The notes beneath the pieces were generated by a model, which saw only the letters and a program-made list of their open reading frames with translations, did not search any database and had not been told where the DNA came from. DNA of 64,000 nucleotides from Oxytricha trifallax. Lineage: Eukaryota > Ciliophora > Spirotrichea > Sporadotrichida > Oxytrichidae. Each line of letters starts with the position of its first letter. The stretch's first letter is position 1. Where the stretch lies: NCBI GenBank assembly GCA_000711775.1, contig ARYC01000258.1, positions 101,862 through 165,861 of the forward strand, read 5' to 3'. Positions 44,850 to 54,367 of the stretch are shown here, one piece after another. The translations under genes and the position numbers were made by a program.

Positions 44850-46174
44850 ATGGTGTAATAAAAGGAACAAAAGCCAGATATTAAAATCAACGATTGCCAC
44901 ATCTTTGTGCTCTAGATATATACAGATGAACTAAAGGATGTGTATGCTAAAGTAGTTTAAGCAATATCAGGTACAACTATAAGATTTAGCCACGCACTCA
45001 TCATTTTATCCACAGCTGATGAGAAGCCAGCAAATTACATAACTATTTACTTGAAGCATGATGGAGTTGGACTCACCAAGCACTACTTCAGCAAGTCAGA
45101 TTACTCGGGGTATAAAGCATTTGCCAAGTTACAGATCAAATACTTGGTGATGGGTAGAGTTAAAATCAGAAAACTGTTTGCAAATCATTCCAATCTTAAA
45201 CTTCAATGCGGTGATACTGAGCACTTCCAACAATTCATTGATTTTGCAAAAGTCCAGGCGAGAATTTAAGATACTAGGAGATCATCATCAAGAACCTCTT
45301 TATAGTCGGAAGAAATGGCCGGTGATGAGTTTAAGAGGCTATATAAGTCTCAGTAAATAACCTCAGTTGCTGGGATGTATGAGAAGTATCAAGATGACGA
45401 TGCAATGTGTGGTAAGATAGTTCAAAGTTACAAAGCATTATCAACATACTAGACCCTAGAATTAAAGATAGTCCACACCCAAATAAACCAAATTTGAATC
45501 CCTGATTGGGTTCCTTCAGCGATCAAATACCTAATCCTATAATTTGCTTAAGCTAGATGCTAAGGTCTTGGAAGATATGATGGACTATGATATAGTAGAC
45601 AAGCTCTACCGAGTAATCTTCAGAAAATGCCCAGATAAAGTAAATGTGGTTTGGCTCTATGGGGAGCCTAATACAGGCAAGACGACAATTGCGAAATACC
45701 TCAGAAAGATCTTTATCACAGAGGACTTTAGAATACTAAATCGCACATTTTGTATTGATCCCTTAGCTGGTGATAATGGATGAAATAAAGAGAGACATAT
45801 TTTACGATACGGAAAAGATAGATGACTTAAAGAGATTCTTTGAAGGCGAAGGGTATCCAGTAAATCTTAAGTACAAAAGCCCAGTCGTACGATTTGAAAA
45901 GTGCCAAGTGATAGCTATATCAAATCAACTCCCATTCGACTAAATGAATGACCTGGACAAAAAGTCATTTGAAGCAAGAATGCTGAAGTCTGAGTTCACG
46001 AGTAAAATGCAGAGAAGCGATGATATGTTCCCTTTCAGTGAGTTGGAGTTGGCAATATATTTCTAGAAGAGATTAATGGAGGATGGTGACCAAGACTTGA
46101 TGGCGGACGGGCAGATGATTGCAGACGACACCGATGTGGATGATAGAAACGAGAAAATACATAAAGAATAATGA
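44850..46174 (+). pseudogene. rep: Rep-like protein with superfamily 3 helicase domain, two frameshifts
   Basis: ATG at 44850 opens a frame to a TGA at 45495-45497. The reading then moves to the next frame (about 45487-45783) and again to the third (45776-46174, ending TAA-Gln then TGA). Each step is the same direction, one base. The helicase part has Walker A GEPNTGKTT (near 45665), an acidic Walker B-like stretch after it, the VNLKYKSP segment and a motif C-like VIAISNQLPF (near 45915). The order and spacing fit SF3 helicases of CRESS-type Rep or of parvovirus/E1-type proteins; I cannot decide which. The N-terminal 200 residues show no clear HUH endonuclease motifs. The acidic C-terminus ends about 440 codons from the start. 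The role would be unwinding and replication of the element. Confidence 0.65.
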
Positions 46175-46309
46175 TTAAGTACATTTATCCATTAAAGTTG
46201 CTTAATTAATGACTATAAATATGCTCATTATTATATATATTAATCTGTAGTCTATCTTCATTTTGTAGAATATGATTTTTTTAAAAAAAACATTAATTCT
46301 AAACTGTTC

Positions 46310-46487
46310 AATGTACAAATTGTACGATTTGGTCATAATTAATTATAATAATTAAAAGTTAAATTAATAATGTGTTTAATCAAATGTTCTCTTAAACTTA
46401 ATGTGATCAGTGGCAGTTGCAATCATTCAGAATATTAAATTGAATTTGTATTTCTATGATTTCCTAATCTTATGTATGTATTTTAGC
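46310..46487. repeat. Right terminal inverted repeat of the Rep element
   Basis: Complement of 40367-40544 with few differences; ends GTATTTTAGC, followed by AATAT. Confidence 0.9.
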
Positions 46488-46500
46488 AATATTAAAATCA

Positions 46501-46850
46501 AACCATCAATTTTAGTCGTGACGTAGACGTATCTGAAGTGTGTTGACATGGCAATCATTGAAGTGGCAAATCGTGAACAAGAAAAACTCCTAAAACCACC
46601 TCGCCCCCCATTCCACTTCTCCCTGTACCGAGATGCATACGAAATAAGAGACTAGCTATTAACTAGGAGTATCCCCCGCAGACCTCGCAGAAATCTGCTT
46701 CCTGTCAACAATTAAAGGGGAGTTTGGAGAAAACTCTTACCAGGTTCCACCGCTGCTGAGATAGTAGTCTCTGTCCTTTCGCTCAGTTAGCCTTATTAAC
46801 CCAACCTGGTGTGGGAGGATAATTATATCTTAAAGTTAATAACTAAATAT
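46501..46850 (+). CDS. GC-elevated coding-like island next to the Rep element
   Basis: GC rises abruptly. On the plus strand an ATG at 46548 starts MAIIEVANREQEKLLKPPR and stays open for over 100 codons under the ciliate code. On the minus strand a 39-nt stretch with good intron ends (GTAAGAG...TTGTTGACAG, about 46700-46738) separates two segments that join as RWNLEADFCEVCGGYS. The strand is not decided. It may be a macronuclear-destined segment. No family is recognised. Confidence 0.35.
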
Positions 46851-47344
46851 AATATAGATTTCAAAATATAATAACCTGTTTAAAGAATTTTCAATATAAC
46901 CTATATACAACATTGGCAGCACACAGTTTTACCTCAAGAAAATATAGTTGACTTCAAAATATTAAATTAAATTTTGCCATATGCAATATAATTAATTAAA
47001 GTTGGAACGTGGTTAGGTATCCTCAAGAAGAATGTTTAATAATGTTTCCAAACTATTCAAAGAATGGCAAGAAAAAGGAGAAAGACTTCAAGCAAAATTT
47101 AGCAATATCTCCACCGCAGCTTCGACTTTGAGAAAATATTGTATGAGATTTTTTTATAATTGACACTCGACTATGAGAAATTATTGTTTTACATTAATAT
47201 AGTGATCGTTCAAAATTTCAAGTAATTTTTGAAATAAACGTGGTGTTATATACTCAAAGACTATTTCAATTGATGCTTACAAATATTAAAAAAGTAAAGC
47301 TTGCAAAATAAGACGTATCTCATGTGCTTATGAGCAAAAGCTCC

Positions 47345-47490
47345 ACAAAAAGCTCGAGAGAATTTTCACCACGTCGAGATCCCTATGATACACGATTATA
47401 AAATTGCAATTTTGTAAAACCTGAGTGGCCGAAAAATCTCCACAACCACATGGGTCTCAGATGCAGCGATAATTTTCCTTAAAGCGAAAA
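47345..47490 (+). repeat. Long direct repeat, left copy
   Basis: It shares CACAACCACATGGGTCTCAG, ATCCCTATGA and surrounding sequence with 58520-58645 at about 75-80% identity, in the same orientation. The two copies lie outside the palindrome that contains TBE D. Confidence 0.8.
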
Positions 47491-48309
47491 TAATCTTTCA
47501 AGAGTAATTATATCAATCAAATACAAAATTGTCTTGAAAAAACATAATAATGGAGTCTTTGACTTTCTTAATTCCATCTTCTTCCTCTTTATTGTAATCT
47601 TAGTAAACTTTTCTTCGAGTCATTAAAACTTCGAAAAATATTCGCTTTCAGCTTCTCATCTTCTTGGAGTCAATAATATCTCAACTGAAGATGCTGTCGC
47701 TTAAACCACTTCTACTTCCGTCTAGAATACTGTCAAGCTGGAGATTGCTTTGAGAGAGGTGGATCCAACATGTTTAGCCAAAATTTTGAAAATTAGAGAT
47801 GTTGAATAAATTAAATTAAACACAGTCTTAATTAATAAGTTTTAATGATCAGATATTTAAGTTTTCACTAATAGTTTTATTTTGTCAGGAAATATAATCA
47901 AAGATGTCTTAATTAATTTTAATCCTAAACTTATTAATTAAGATTGTGTTTAATTTAATTTATTCAACATCTCTAATTTTCAAAATTTTGGCTAAACAAG
48001 TTGGATCCACCTCTCTCAAAGTAATCTCCAGCTAGACAGTATTCTAGACAGGAGTAGAAGCGGTTTGAGCAACAGAATCTTCAGTTGAGATATTATTGAC
48101 TCCAAGAAGATTAGAAGCTGAAAGTGAATATTTTTCGAAGTTTCAATAACTCGAAGAAAAGATGACTAAGATTACAATAAAGAGAAAGAAGATGGAATTA
48201 AGACAGTCAAAACCCCAAAACCCCTTAGTGAGGTTTATATGTCCTTTGATTTGTAGAGTATAGTTGGGGTCTTATTAAGGATAGTAGAGAAATTAGGTCA
48301 AATTGAAAA

Positions 48310-49312
48310 ATGAGAAATACAAATTAGCGAAATTTAGGGTCTATTTATATTGAGTAATATTTAGATTTACTGATTAAGCTTAGGTATGGTAAAAGTATTA
48401 ATATAGACTAAGTCAAACCAGTGCTGAATAATACAGACATAGCAAGGTTCCTTCGCAAGAGTGCCTCAGCTGTTGAGCATCACTGCATGTTAGTTGTTTA
48501 GCATTTTAATTCTGGTACTTGAAAACATACTGTAAGAAAATAAAAGTTCACTCAGACCCATATTGACTACCTCTGTGACTCTAAGACTTTAAAGTATTGG
48601 GCTCATTTTCCTCTTGATTAACGAGCTGTCATGTTTCATCGCAAGTTTCCTGACATGCGTATCTCTCCTTAGACTATAGCTAATATTTATAAGAAGAAAT
48701 GGCATTACTTTCAAGACTGTCAACAGAGTGAAGAGAGTAATTGATTTTACAGTGACATTTTATAGTAATAATTTAAACTTTATATATGATAAAATGCAGA
48801 GAGCTATTACTAAAAGCAAGTTCATACATGCTGATGAAGCAGTGTTTACATTCAACACTTTTATTAAAAAGTCCTGGTATAAAAAGAACGATTATATAGA
48901 AGTATATGACAAAAAGGTAAAGGTTGCCACTCACGCAATTTTAGCTGGTATTAGTGAAGATTAAGTTCTAGAAGCTTATGTCATTCATCCTCGCTCTATT
49001 AAGCGAGAGTAGTTTATTGAGTTCTTGCATAAGCTCAGAGAGAAGTATAGCAACTAAGAAATCATCTTTTTTGTTGATAACTTATCTGTTCATAAGACTA
49101 AGGAGTCTAAGAAAGCTTATGAGAAGTTAAGCATAACTCCTTTATACAACGTTCCTTATAGCCCATAATATAATAATCAAGACTTACTTCAAGAAGCTAC
49201 TGCTGTATCATCTAATGCATTCAATCGATACATTAAACTTAATACAAAGTAGTTTCAAGAGAGTGAATAAAGATAAGACTACGATATGTTAAAGGAAAGG
49301 AAGAATGAATGT
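48310..49312 (+). pseudogene. TBE D transposase (DDE), 3' end cut by a foldback element
   Basis: ATG at 48310, with GSIYIEQYLDLLIKLRYG near its start. Catalytic region 1 is HADEAVFTFNTFIKKSWYK (about 48828-48885). The second Asp is in FFVDNLSVHKTK (near 49075). The third region is damaged: after the YNVPYSP-like segment the DNA reads ATAATATAATAATCAAGAC and then a KLLLYH-like segment, so the FNGIELYWG block with the catalytic Glu is deleted. A foldback element begins at 49313 in the last codons. Confidence 0.7.
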
Positions 49313-49739
49313 TTATTATTGTAGAAATAAATTTGAATATGGAAAATTAATTATAATTAAATTAAATATAAATCAAAATCGTGGCAGTTAAAGTTGGCCA
49401 ATTTGAACGATCTTGGGCTCATTCGATAGGGAATTTAAAATCAGCTGGACTTTACTATTGGCGGTACTATTTTATCACATCATTCGAGCGAAATAACTCG
49501 ACTTTAATGTGAGGGTATTATTTAATGAATTAAGATGCGTTTAATTAAAGTCGAGTTATCTCGCTCGAGTGATGCTATAAAATATTACCGCCAATAGTAA
49601 AGTCCAGCTGATTTTGAATTCCCTATCGAATGAGCCCAAGATCGTTTAAATTGGCCAACTTTAACTGCCACGATTTTGATTTAAATTTAATTTAATTATA
49701 ATTAATTTTCCAAATTCAAATGTATTTCTACAATAATAA
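49313..49739. repeat. Foldback element, family I, copy 1
   Basis: Ends TTATTATTGTAGAAATA and complement, long inverted arms, with GTGGCAGTTAAAGTT and GAGCCCAAGATCGTT near the ends and GGCGGTA...CGAGCGA nearer the centre. It is inserted between the transposase and 22-kDa stop codons of TBE D. Related to 59123-59555 and 61168-61587. Confidence 0.9.
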
Positions 49740-50002
49740 GAGTTAGACTTAAATGAATTAAATAGTTCACATATTTAATTGACCCTTAAAAGGATTAGGC
49801 TTCTCTTTCTTTTCTTTTTCTTAAGGATTAACAGGCCCTAAGTTTCTTCTCTTACTTCCAATTCCTACATCTATGTTCATCTCTTCTGGCTTTTAAACAT
49901 ATTTTTAAAGTCTCTTGCTAACTTAATGAACTGTCTGCTGTTTACTATCTCTATGAATCTTAGCATGCTCTTTCATAAGATATATACCAGTACCAGATTT
50001 TC

Positions 50003-50028
50003 CTACAAAGTTATATGTCAAAGCCTAC
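50003..50028 (-). other. 26-nt intron in the TBE D 22-kDa gene
   Basis: On the complement GTAGGCTTTG...TATAACTTTGTAG. The sequence differs at 9 of 26 positions from B, but length, ends and frame effect are the same. Confidence 0.65.
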
Positions 50029-50193
50029 TTGAAAGATAAGGATGCTTCTTAAGCTTCTCTAGTCAAGCTGAGCTTATTAGAATCAGAACCCCTTAATGAG
50101 GTTTATAAGTGCTTTGATTTGTAGGGAATTTATTAGGGTTGGGGTTATTAATAGGTTTTAATGTGAAATTTATAGTAGATATATTTGATTTAA

Positions 50194-51431
50194 TCACTCA
50201 AAATGTGCTTTTGGATCATGTTGGAGAGGTCTGAAGTTTATCTTACTTAACCACAACTCTATCTGCACTATTGATATGTCTGATCTTGAGTTTGGTTTAA
50301 TTATTATTGACTCTGCCATTTGTTTCATTGATTCAGATACTCTTGTTTTGCCAATAAATTTCTTTATTCTTTGTTTATCATCCTTCTCGCATCTTGAAGA
50401 GTAGTATTCATTGCGAGGCATATCGCACTCTATTATTATTGCTGCTAAAGCCCACACATCCAACTAAAAGTCTCCATCTCTCCAGTCTTCTCTTTCTGGA
50501 TAGTACCCTTGCGTTCCCATTACAGTTCCAAGCCTTGATACTTCCACTCTTTAGGCTCTGTTGAAATCGATTATTGCTACTATTACAGGTGAGAAGTTTA
50601 TCATTATATTTTCTGGCTTCAAATCTCTGTGAACAAACCCTAACTTATGAAGCTCTTTAATACCTTATACGGTCTGAGTTGCTATTTATCCAAGTTACTT
50701 ATGATTCCTTTGATCTGTTATGAAATCTCTTAGGGTCATTTCATAGAGTGGAAGTCTGAAAGCAACATGATCCTTGGCAAGGAGAACAGCATCTAGCTTG
50801 ATTAAGTAACTACACTCTTGAAACTTTGCTTGAGTGAGTACTTGATACTCATTTGGAAACTCCATTTAATATTTATCATCACTTAAGATATAGTTGAAGG
50901 GATAAACCTTGTATACGTATTGATGATTATTGATAATTTTCTTATCAAAGGAGTCTTCTAATATTAGGTAGCTTTAAAGAGAAGTAACTAGGTCAATTTA
51001 AGCAAGAAGCGGTATTTTCTTGTATTGAATCTTGATCATAATTTTTATTATTTCAGAAGTCAGTTGGTTGCGTGCCTTCCTAACGTACTCAAACTCTCTT
51101 GCAAATTCAGGCACTACGACCTTTGAATATTTCCTCGCTTTTCTTTTGTTGAGAAGCTTTAGCTCAACTCACAAAAATAGACTTCAGCTTCTTCAGTTTG
51201 TATAGGAATTTCATTTATACCTTTCTCCTCCTCTCTGTCTCCCACACACTTGCTAGCCATTTATTTTCTATTATTAATTTCTATTTTAATAACAGAGACC
51301 TCAAGTGATAGCTCTGGTAGTTCTTTATGAGAGTTCATCTCGCAGCTATCACACTTTTTATTGCTGCCAAAGGTAAGTCTCATTTAGTTTGATGGAAGTG
51401 CAGTTGTTTTTCTTAAAATGTTAGCGCTCAT
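50194..51431 (-). pseudogene. TBE E kinase gene, one or more frameshifts
   Basis: ATG at 51431 (MSANILRKTTALPSN), TGA at 50194-50196. The N-terminal part has several Cys pairs (CDSCEMNS) but not the clear C2H2 fingers of A-C. Kinase part: VHRDLKPENIMINF (near 50620), IDFNRAQRVEV with DFN, GTQGYYPEREDWRDG, then DVWALAAIIIECDMP as helix F. The frame breaks once near 51120. The active-site Asp residues are present. Divergent from the 22-kDa gene by 565 bp. Confidence 0.75.
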
Positions 51432-51996
51432 ATTTAAATTTCAATTTAAAATTATAAAACTGCATCTATAACTCATAGCTCATAAGAAAGCTTTGCAAAC
51501 CTATAAGTTTCAAGGGAAGTTCTTAGAGTATTAGAGAAGAATTATGAGTGTTAAGAGACGATTCAGCTCTACATATGGGGGAGGAAGTAACCATTTTTAC
51601 TTTCAATAATAAGTTGATTATAGCACGTACCAATTTAGGAGGTGCACCTAATTAAGTAAGTACTGCTTTAGGAGGTATTTTGTGATTTTATGATTAAAAT
51701 TAGGGTGCTCCTAATTAAGTACTAGCTTTAATTAATGCTCCTAATTAAGTACTAGCATTTTAGGAGCTGCTCCTAATTAAGTACGTACCAATTTAAATTT
51801 AAAAATATGGAGCTATAACAGTAGAAATTGATATCAATATCTCAAGTTTGAAACCAATTCTCAAAAACTTCTCCATATCTATCTTAGAGGTTGACCTCCT
51901 ATAGGATGCCCATATTTAATAGTAAGTTTTTCAGAGGTATATAATTGAAATCAATAAACTTAAATTTGAATATCATTTCTTAGATCTGTAAACAAG
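51432..51996. promoter_or_regulatory. Intergenic region of TBE E with iterated CTCCTAATTAAGTAC
   Basis: Between about 51640 and 51800 the unit CTAATTAAGTAC occurs about four times, mostly preceded by GCTC or CACC, interspersed with TTTAGGAG boxes. The array lies between the divergent starts, like the GGAGGTCCTCC boxes of A-C and the GGTACCAA boxes of D. Confidence 0.6.
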
Positions 51997-52783
51997 ATGG
52001 AGTCAATGAATGATGCAATGAAAAGAGTGCAAGCACAAGAATTGATTCAGAGATTTAGAAGCAAGGAGGATTTGCACCGCTACCTGGTGCAGCAAGGTAA
52101 TGAACTTATAGTAACTCATTTTGATTATATAGTTGGTTTGTTCTTGCCAACGATGGAAGGTACCAAAATTTCATTTCTAAGGGCGATACTCTGCGAAGAG
52201 AAGAAAGCATTGAAAACTTAAGATGTAAAGTTTGCAGAGATTCCAAACTATCCAGAAATCTCAGTGACTAACTTATATGATGATGCTATGAACGACCCAG
52301 AGGTTTCGCAGTACCTGCCTACTAAGAAGTAGTTGTCAAATAAACTACCTGAAAGAAACTATTTCTTTGGCATACTTGCAACGATTAAAGGAGATTACTT
52401 GAAAGAAATTATTCAAGAATCTCATAAGAAAAGGTACAGCATCTCTTCAGAAGATAAGGACAAACAAGGGATCAAGATAAGTGAGAGCTGGCTATCAGAG
52501 CTGCAGAAGCACCCTTATATTTCAAGTAAGATTTGTAGCTTAACTCTTTAGAAAATCTGGTGCTGGCATCTTCTTGATGAAGGAATAGAGCAAGCTTCAA
52601 AGAGAGCGAAAGTAGCAGACAAAGTATGAAGTTAGCAAGAGACTTTATTCAAATATTTAGCCTCCAGAGTCAATGAATATAGATGCTGAAGCTGGCAGCA
52701 AGAGAAGAAACTTAGGAAGAGGAAAGCAAGAAGTAGAAGAAAAGAAAGAGAATCCAGCTCCAACTAAAGAATTTTAAATGTGA
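51997..52783 (+). pseudogene. TBE E 22-kDa gene, almost intact
   Basis: ATG at 51997 (MESMNDAMKRVQAQELIQRF), TGA at 52781-52783. The first exon is open to the intron at 52526 with four Gln from TAA/TAG or CAA-type codons as in other copies. Recognisable segments: FDYIVGLFLPTMEGTKISFL, NYPEISVTNLYDDAMNDPE, LPERNYFFGILATIKGDYLK, KKRYSISSEDK. After the 26-nt intron one A is missing compared with B-D, so the last 75 codons are out of phase. The C-terminal region is Lys/Arg/Glu-rich. No known domain. Confidence 0.75.
52526..52551 (+). other. 26-nt intron in the TBE E 22-kDa gene
   Basis: GTAAGATTTG...TTAACTCTTTAG. Intact ends; the exon after it has AAAA where the others have a 5-base stretch before the CCT/TCT codon. 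Confidence 0.65.
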
Positions 52784-52792
52784 CTTATATAT

Positions 52793-53857
52793 TCATTAAC
52801 TTAACTACAAAACTTATTTATATACATTCACTCTCCCTTCTTTCGCACACTTTTAAGCTAACTAATTATCTACTCTCTTCGCTGAGCTTTTAATAAAGTC
52901 TACTATATCAATAGGTAGGTCATGCATCGAATGGTATAGCAGCAGTTTCTTGTATAGACCTTTTAAAATACCCCAGTAGAACTCAATTCCATTAAACTAT
53001 GGACTGTAAGGTACGTTGAACACAGGCGTTATTCTAAGTTGTTAATAACTCTTTCTTGTATCTTTAGTCTTATTAACAGAAAGATTATCAACAAACAGTA
53101 TAATCTCTTATTCAGGATACTTCTCTCTCAGCTGTTCTAAGAACTTGATATACTGCTCTGTCTTAATAGAGCGAGGATGAATAAAATAAGTTTCTAAACC
53201 AGCATCTTCGCTAATACCTCCTAGAATTGCCGTTGTTTATACCTTGACTTTTTAGTCATATACTTCTATATTAATATTCTTCTTATACCAAGACTTCTAG
53301 ATAAAAGTGTTGAAGGTAAAAACAGGCTCGTCAGCATGTATAAACTTAATATTATTCTATTAAGCTCTCTGCATTTAATTATAAATATAATTTAAGTTGT
53401 TGTTGTAAAATGGCAGAGTGAAATCAATCGATCTCTTGATACGATTAACACCTTTGTAAGAGATACCATTTCGTTTATAAATGTTTGCAACAGATTATGC
53501 CGAGATTTTCAACTCAGGGAACTGGCGGTGAAACATTATAGCTCGTTGGTCGAGAGAGAAGTGAGCCCAATACTTCAAAATTGTTTCATTAATAAGAAAG
53601 TCAATATGCTTCTATTGAAACTTTGACTACATCTTAGGCTTAGAATTTAGCTACTATTGCTTTATTTTTCAGTCCTATAAGACAGTGTTAGCAAACAGTT
53701 GACGGACTTTACTTTAAGAGTTGCGCGATAGACTTATAGTTTAGTACTGGTTGATTTATTCACTGTATATATCACATCCATAGCGCAGTTTAAACACTAA
53801 ATCTATATACTCTTCATCATAAATAGACCTCAAAAGCTTGCTATTTTAGTCTCGCAT
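52793..53857 (-). pseudogene. TBE E transposase (DDE)
   Basis: ATG at 53857, TGA at 52793-52795; 1065 bases. A one-base loss near 53755 breaks the frame, and a later change restores the overall length. Catalytic segments: HADEPVFTFN (near 53330), VDNLSV (near 53080), FNGIEFYWG (near 52980). The three acidic residues are kept. Otherwise as in B. Confidence 0.75.
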
Positions 53858-54367
53858 TTAATTAATAACCCCAACCCCTAACAAATTCCCTACAAATCAA
53901 AGCACTTATAAACCTCATTAAGGGGTTTTGGGGTTTTGAATGCCTTGCTTCTTCTAGTCTTCAGGAGAGATAGAATAACGTTTCTTATGAGCTTCTTCAA
54001 TTATTTCTCTGAGATACTCCTCTTTTATTGTGCCAAGAACACCAAAGAAAAGTTACTCTCTGGTAGTTTATTATACAGTGTTTTCTTGGTATGAAGGTAA
54101 ACTACAACGTCCTCATCTTACATGTCATCCTCACATAGATTAGTGATTGAAATCTCAGGGTAGTTGGGAATTTCAATTAGTTTAATCTCTTTATTTTAAA
54201 AATCTTTCTTCTCCTCACAAAGAATTGCTTTAAGAATGAAATTTTGGTACCTTTCATCGTTGGAAGGAATAAACCAACTGTATAGTTTGTTGATAGTCAT
54301 AAAATTATTTTACCATTTAAATTTAGGTACGATCGAGATCTTCCTTACTTCTGAATCTTGATATCAT

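Larger units (their letters stand above)
40366..46487. mobile_element. TIR element carrying a Rep-like SF3 helicase gene, with nested TBE C
   Basis: Inverted repeats of 178 bp (40367-40544 and 46310-46487) begin GCTAAAATACATACATAAG, and AATAT stands outside each end (with one extra G on the left). They enclose one gene of about 1.3 kb, with SF3 helicase motifs, plus the 4.1-kb TBE C at 40612-44716. Without the TBE the element would be about 2.0 kb. TIRs plus a target duplication argue for transposition by an integrase or transposase not encoded here, or for insertion of a linear viral-type replicon. I know of no described element of this makeup in ciliates. Confidence 0.7.
50084..53938. mobile_element. 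TBE transposon E, nested in D, AAT target duplication
   Basis: Left CAGAACCCC (one substitution), right GGGGTTTTGGGGTTTTG; AAT at 50081-50083 and 53939-53941. Kinase (-), 22-kDa (+), transposase (-). TIRs of the CCTTAATGAGGTTTATAAG subfamily. It is the best kept TBE of this subfamily in the window, with long open frames. Confidence 0.92.

Noticed and set aside
45178..45360. Standard-code ORF of 60 codons inside the Rep gene
   Set aside because: It overlaps the Rep frame in another phase and has weaker composition; it is a shadow.
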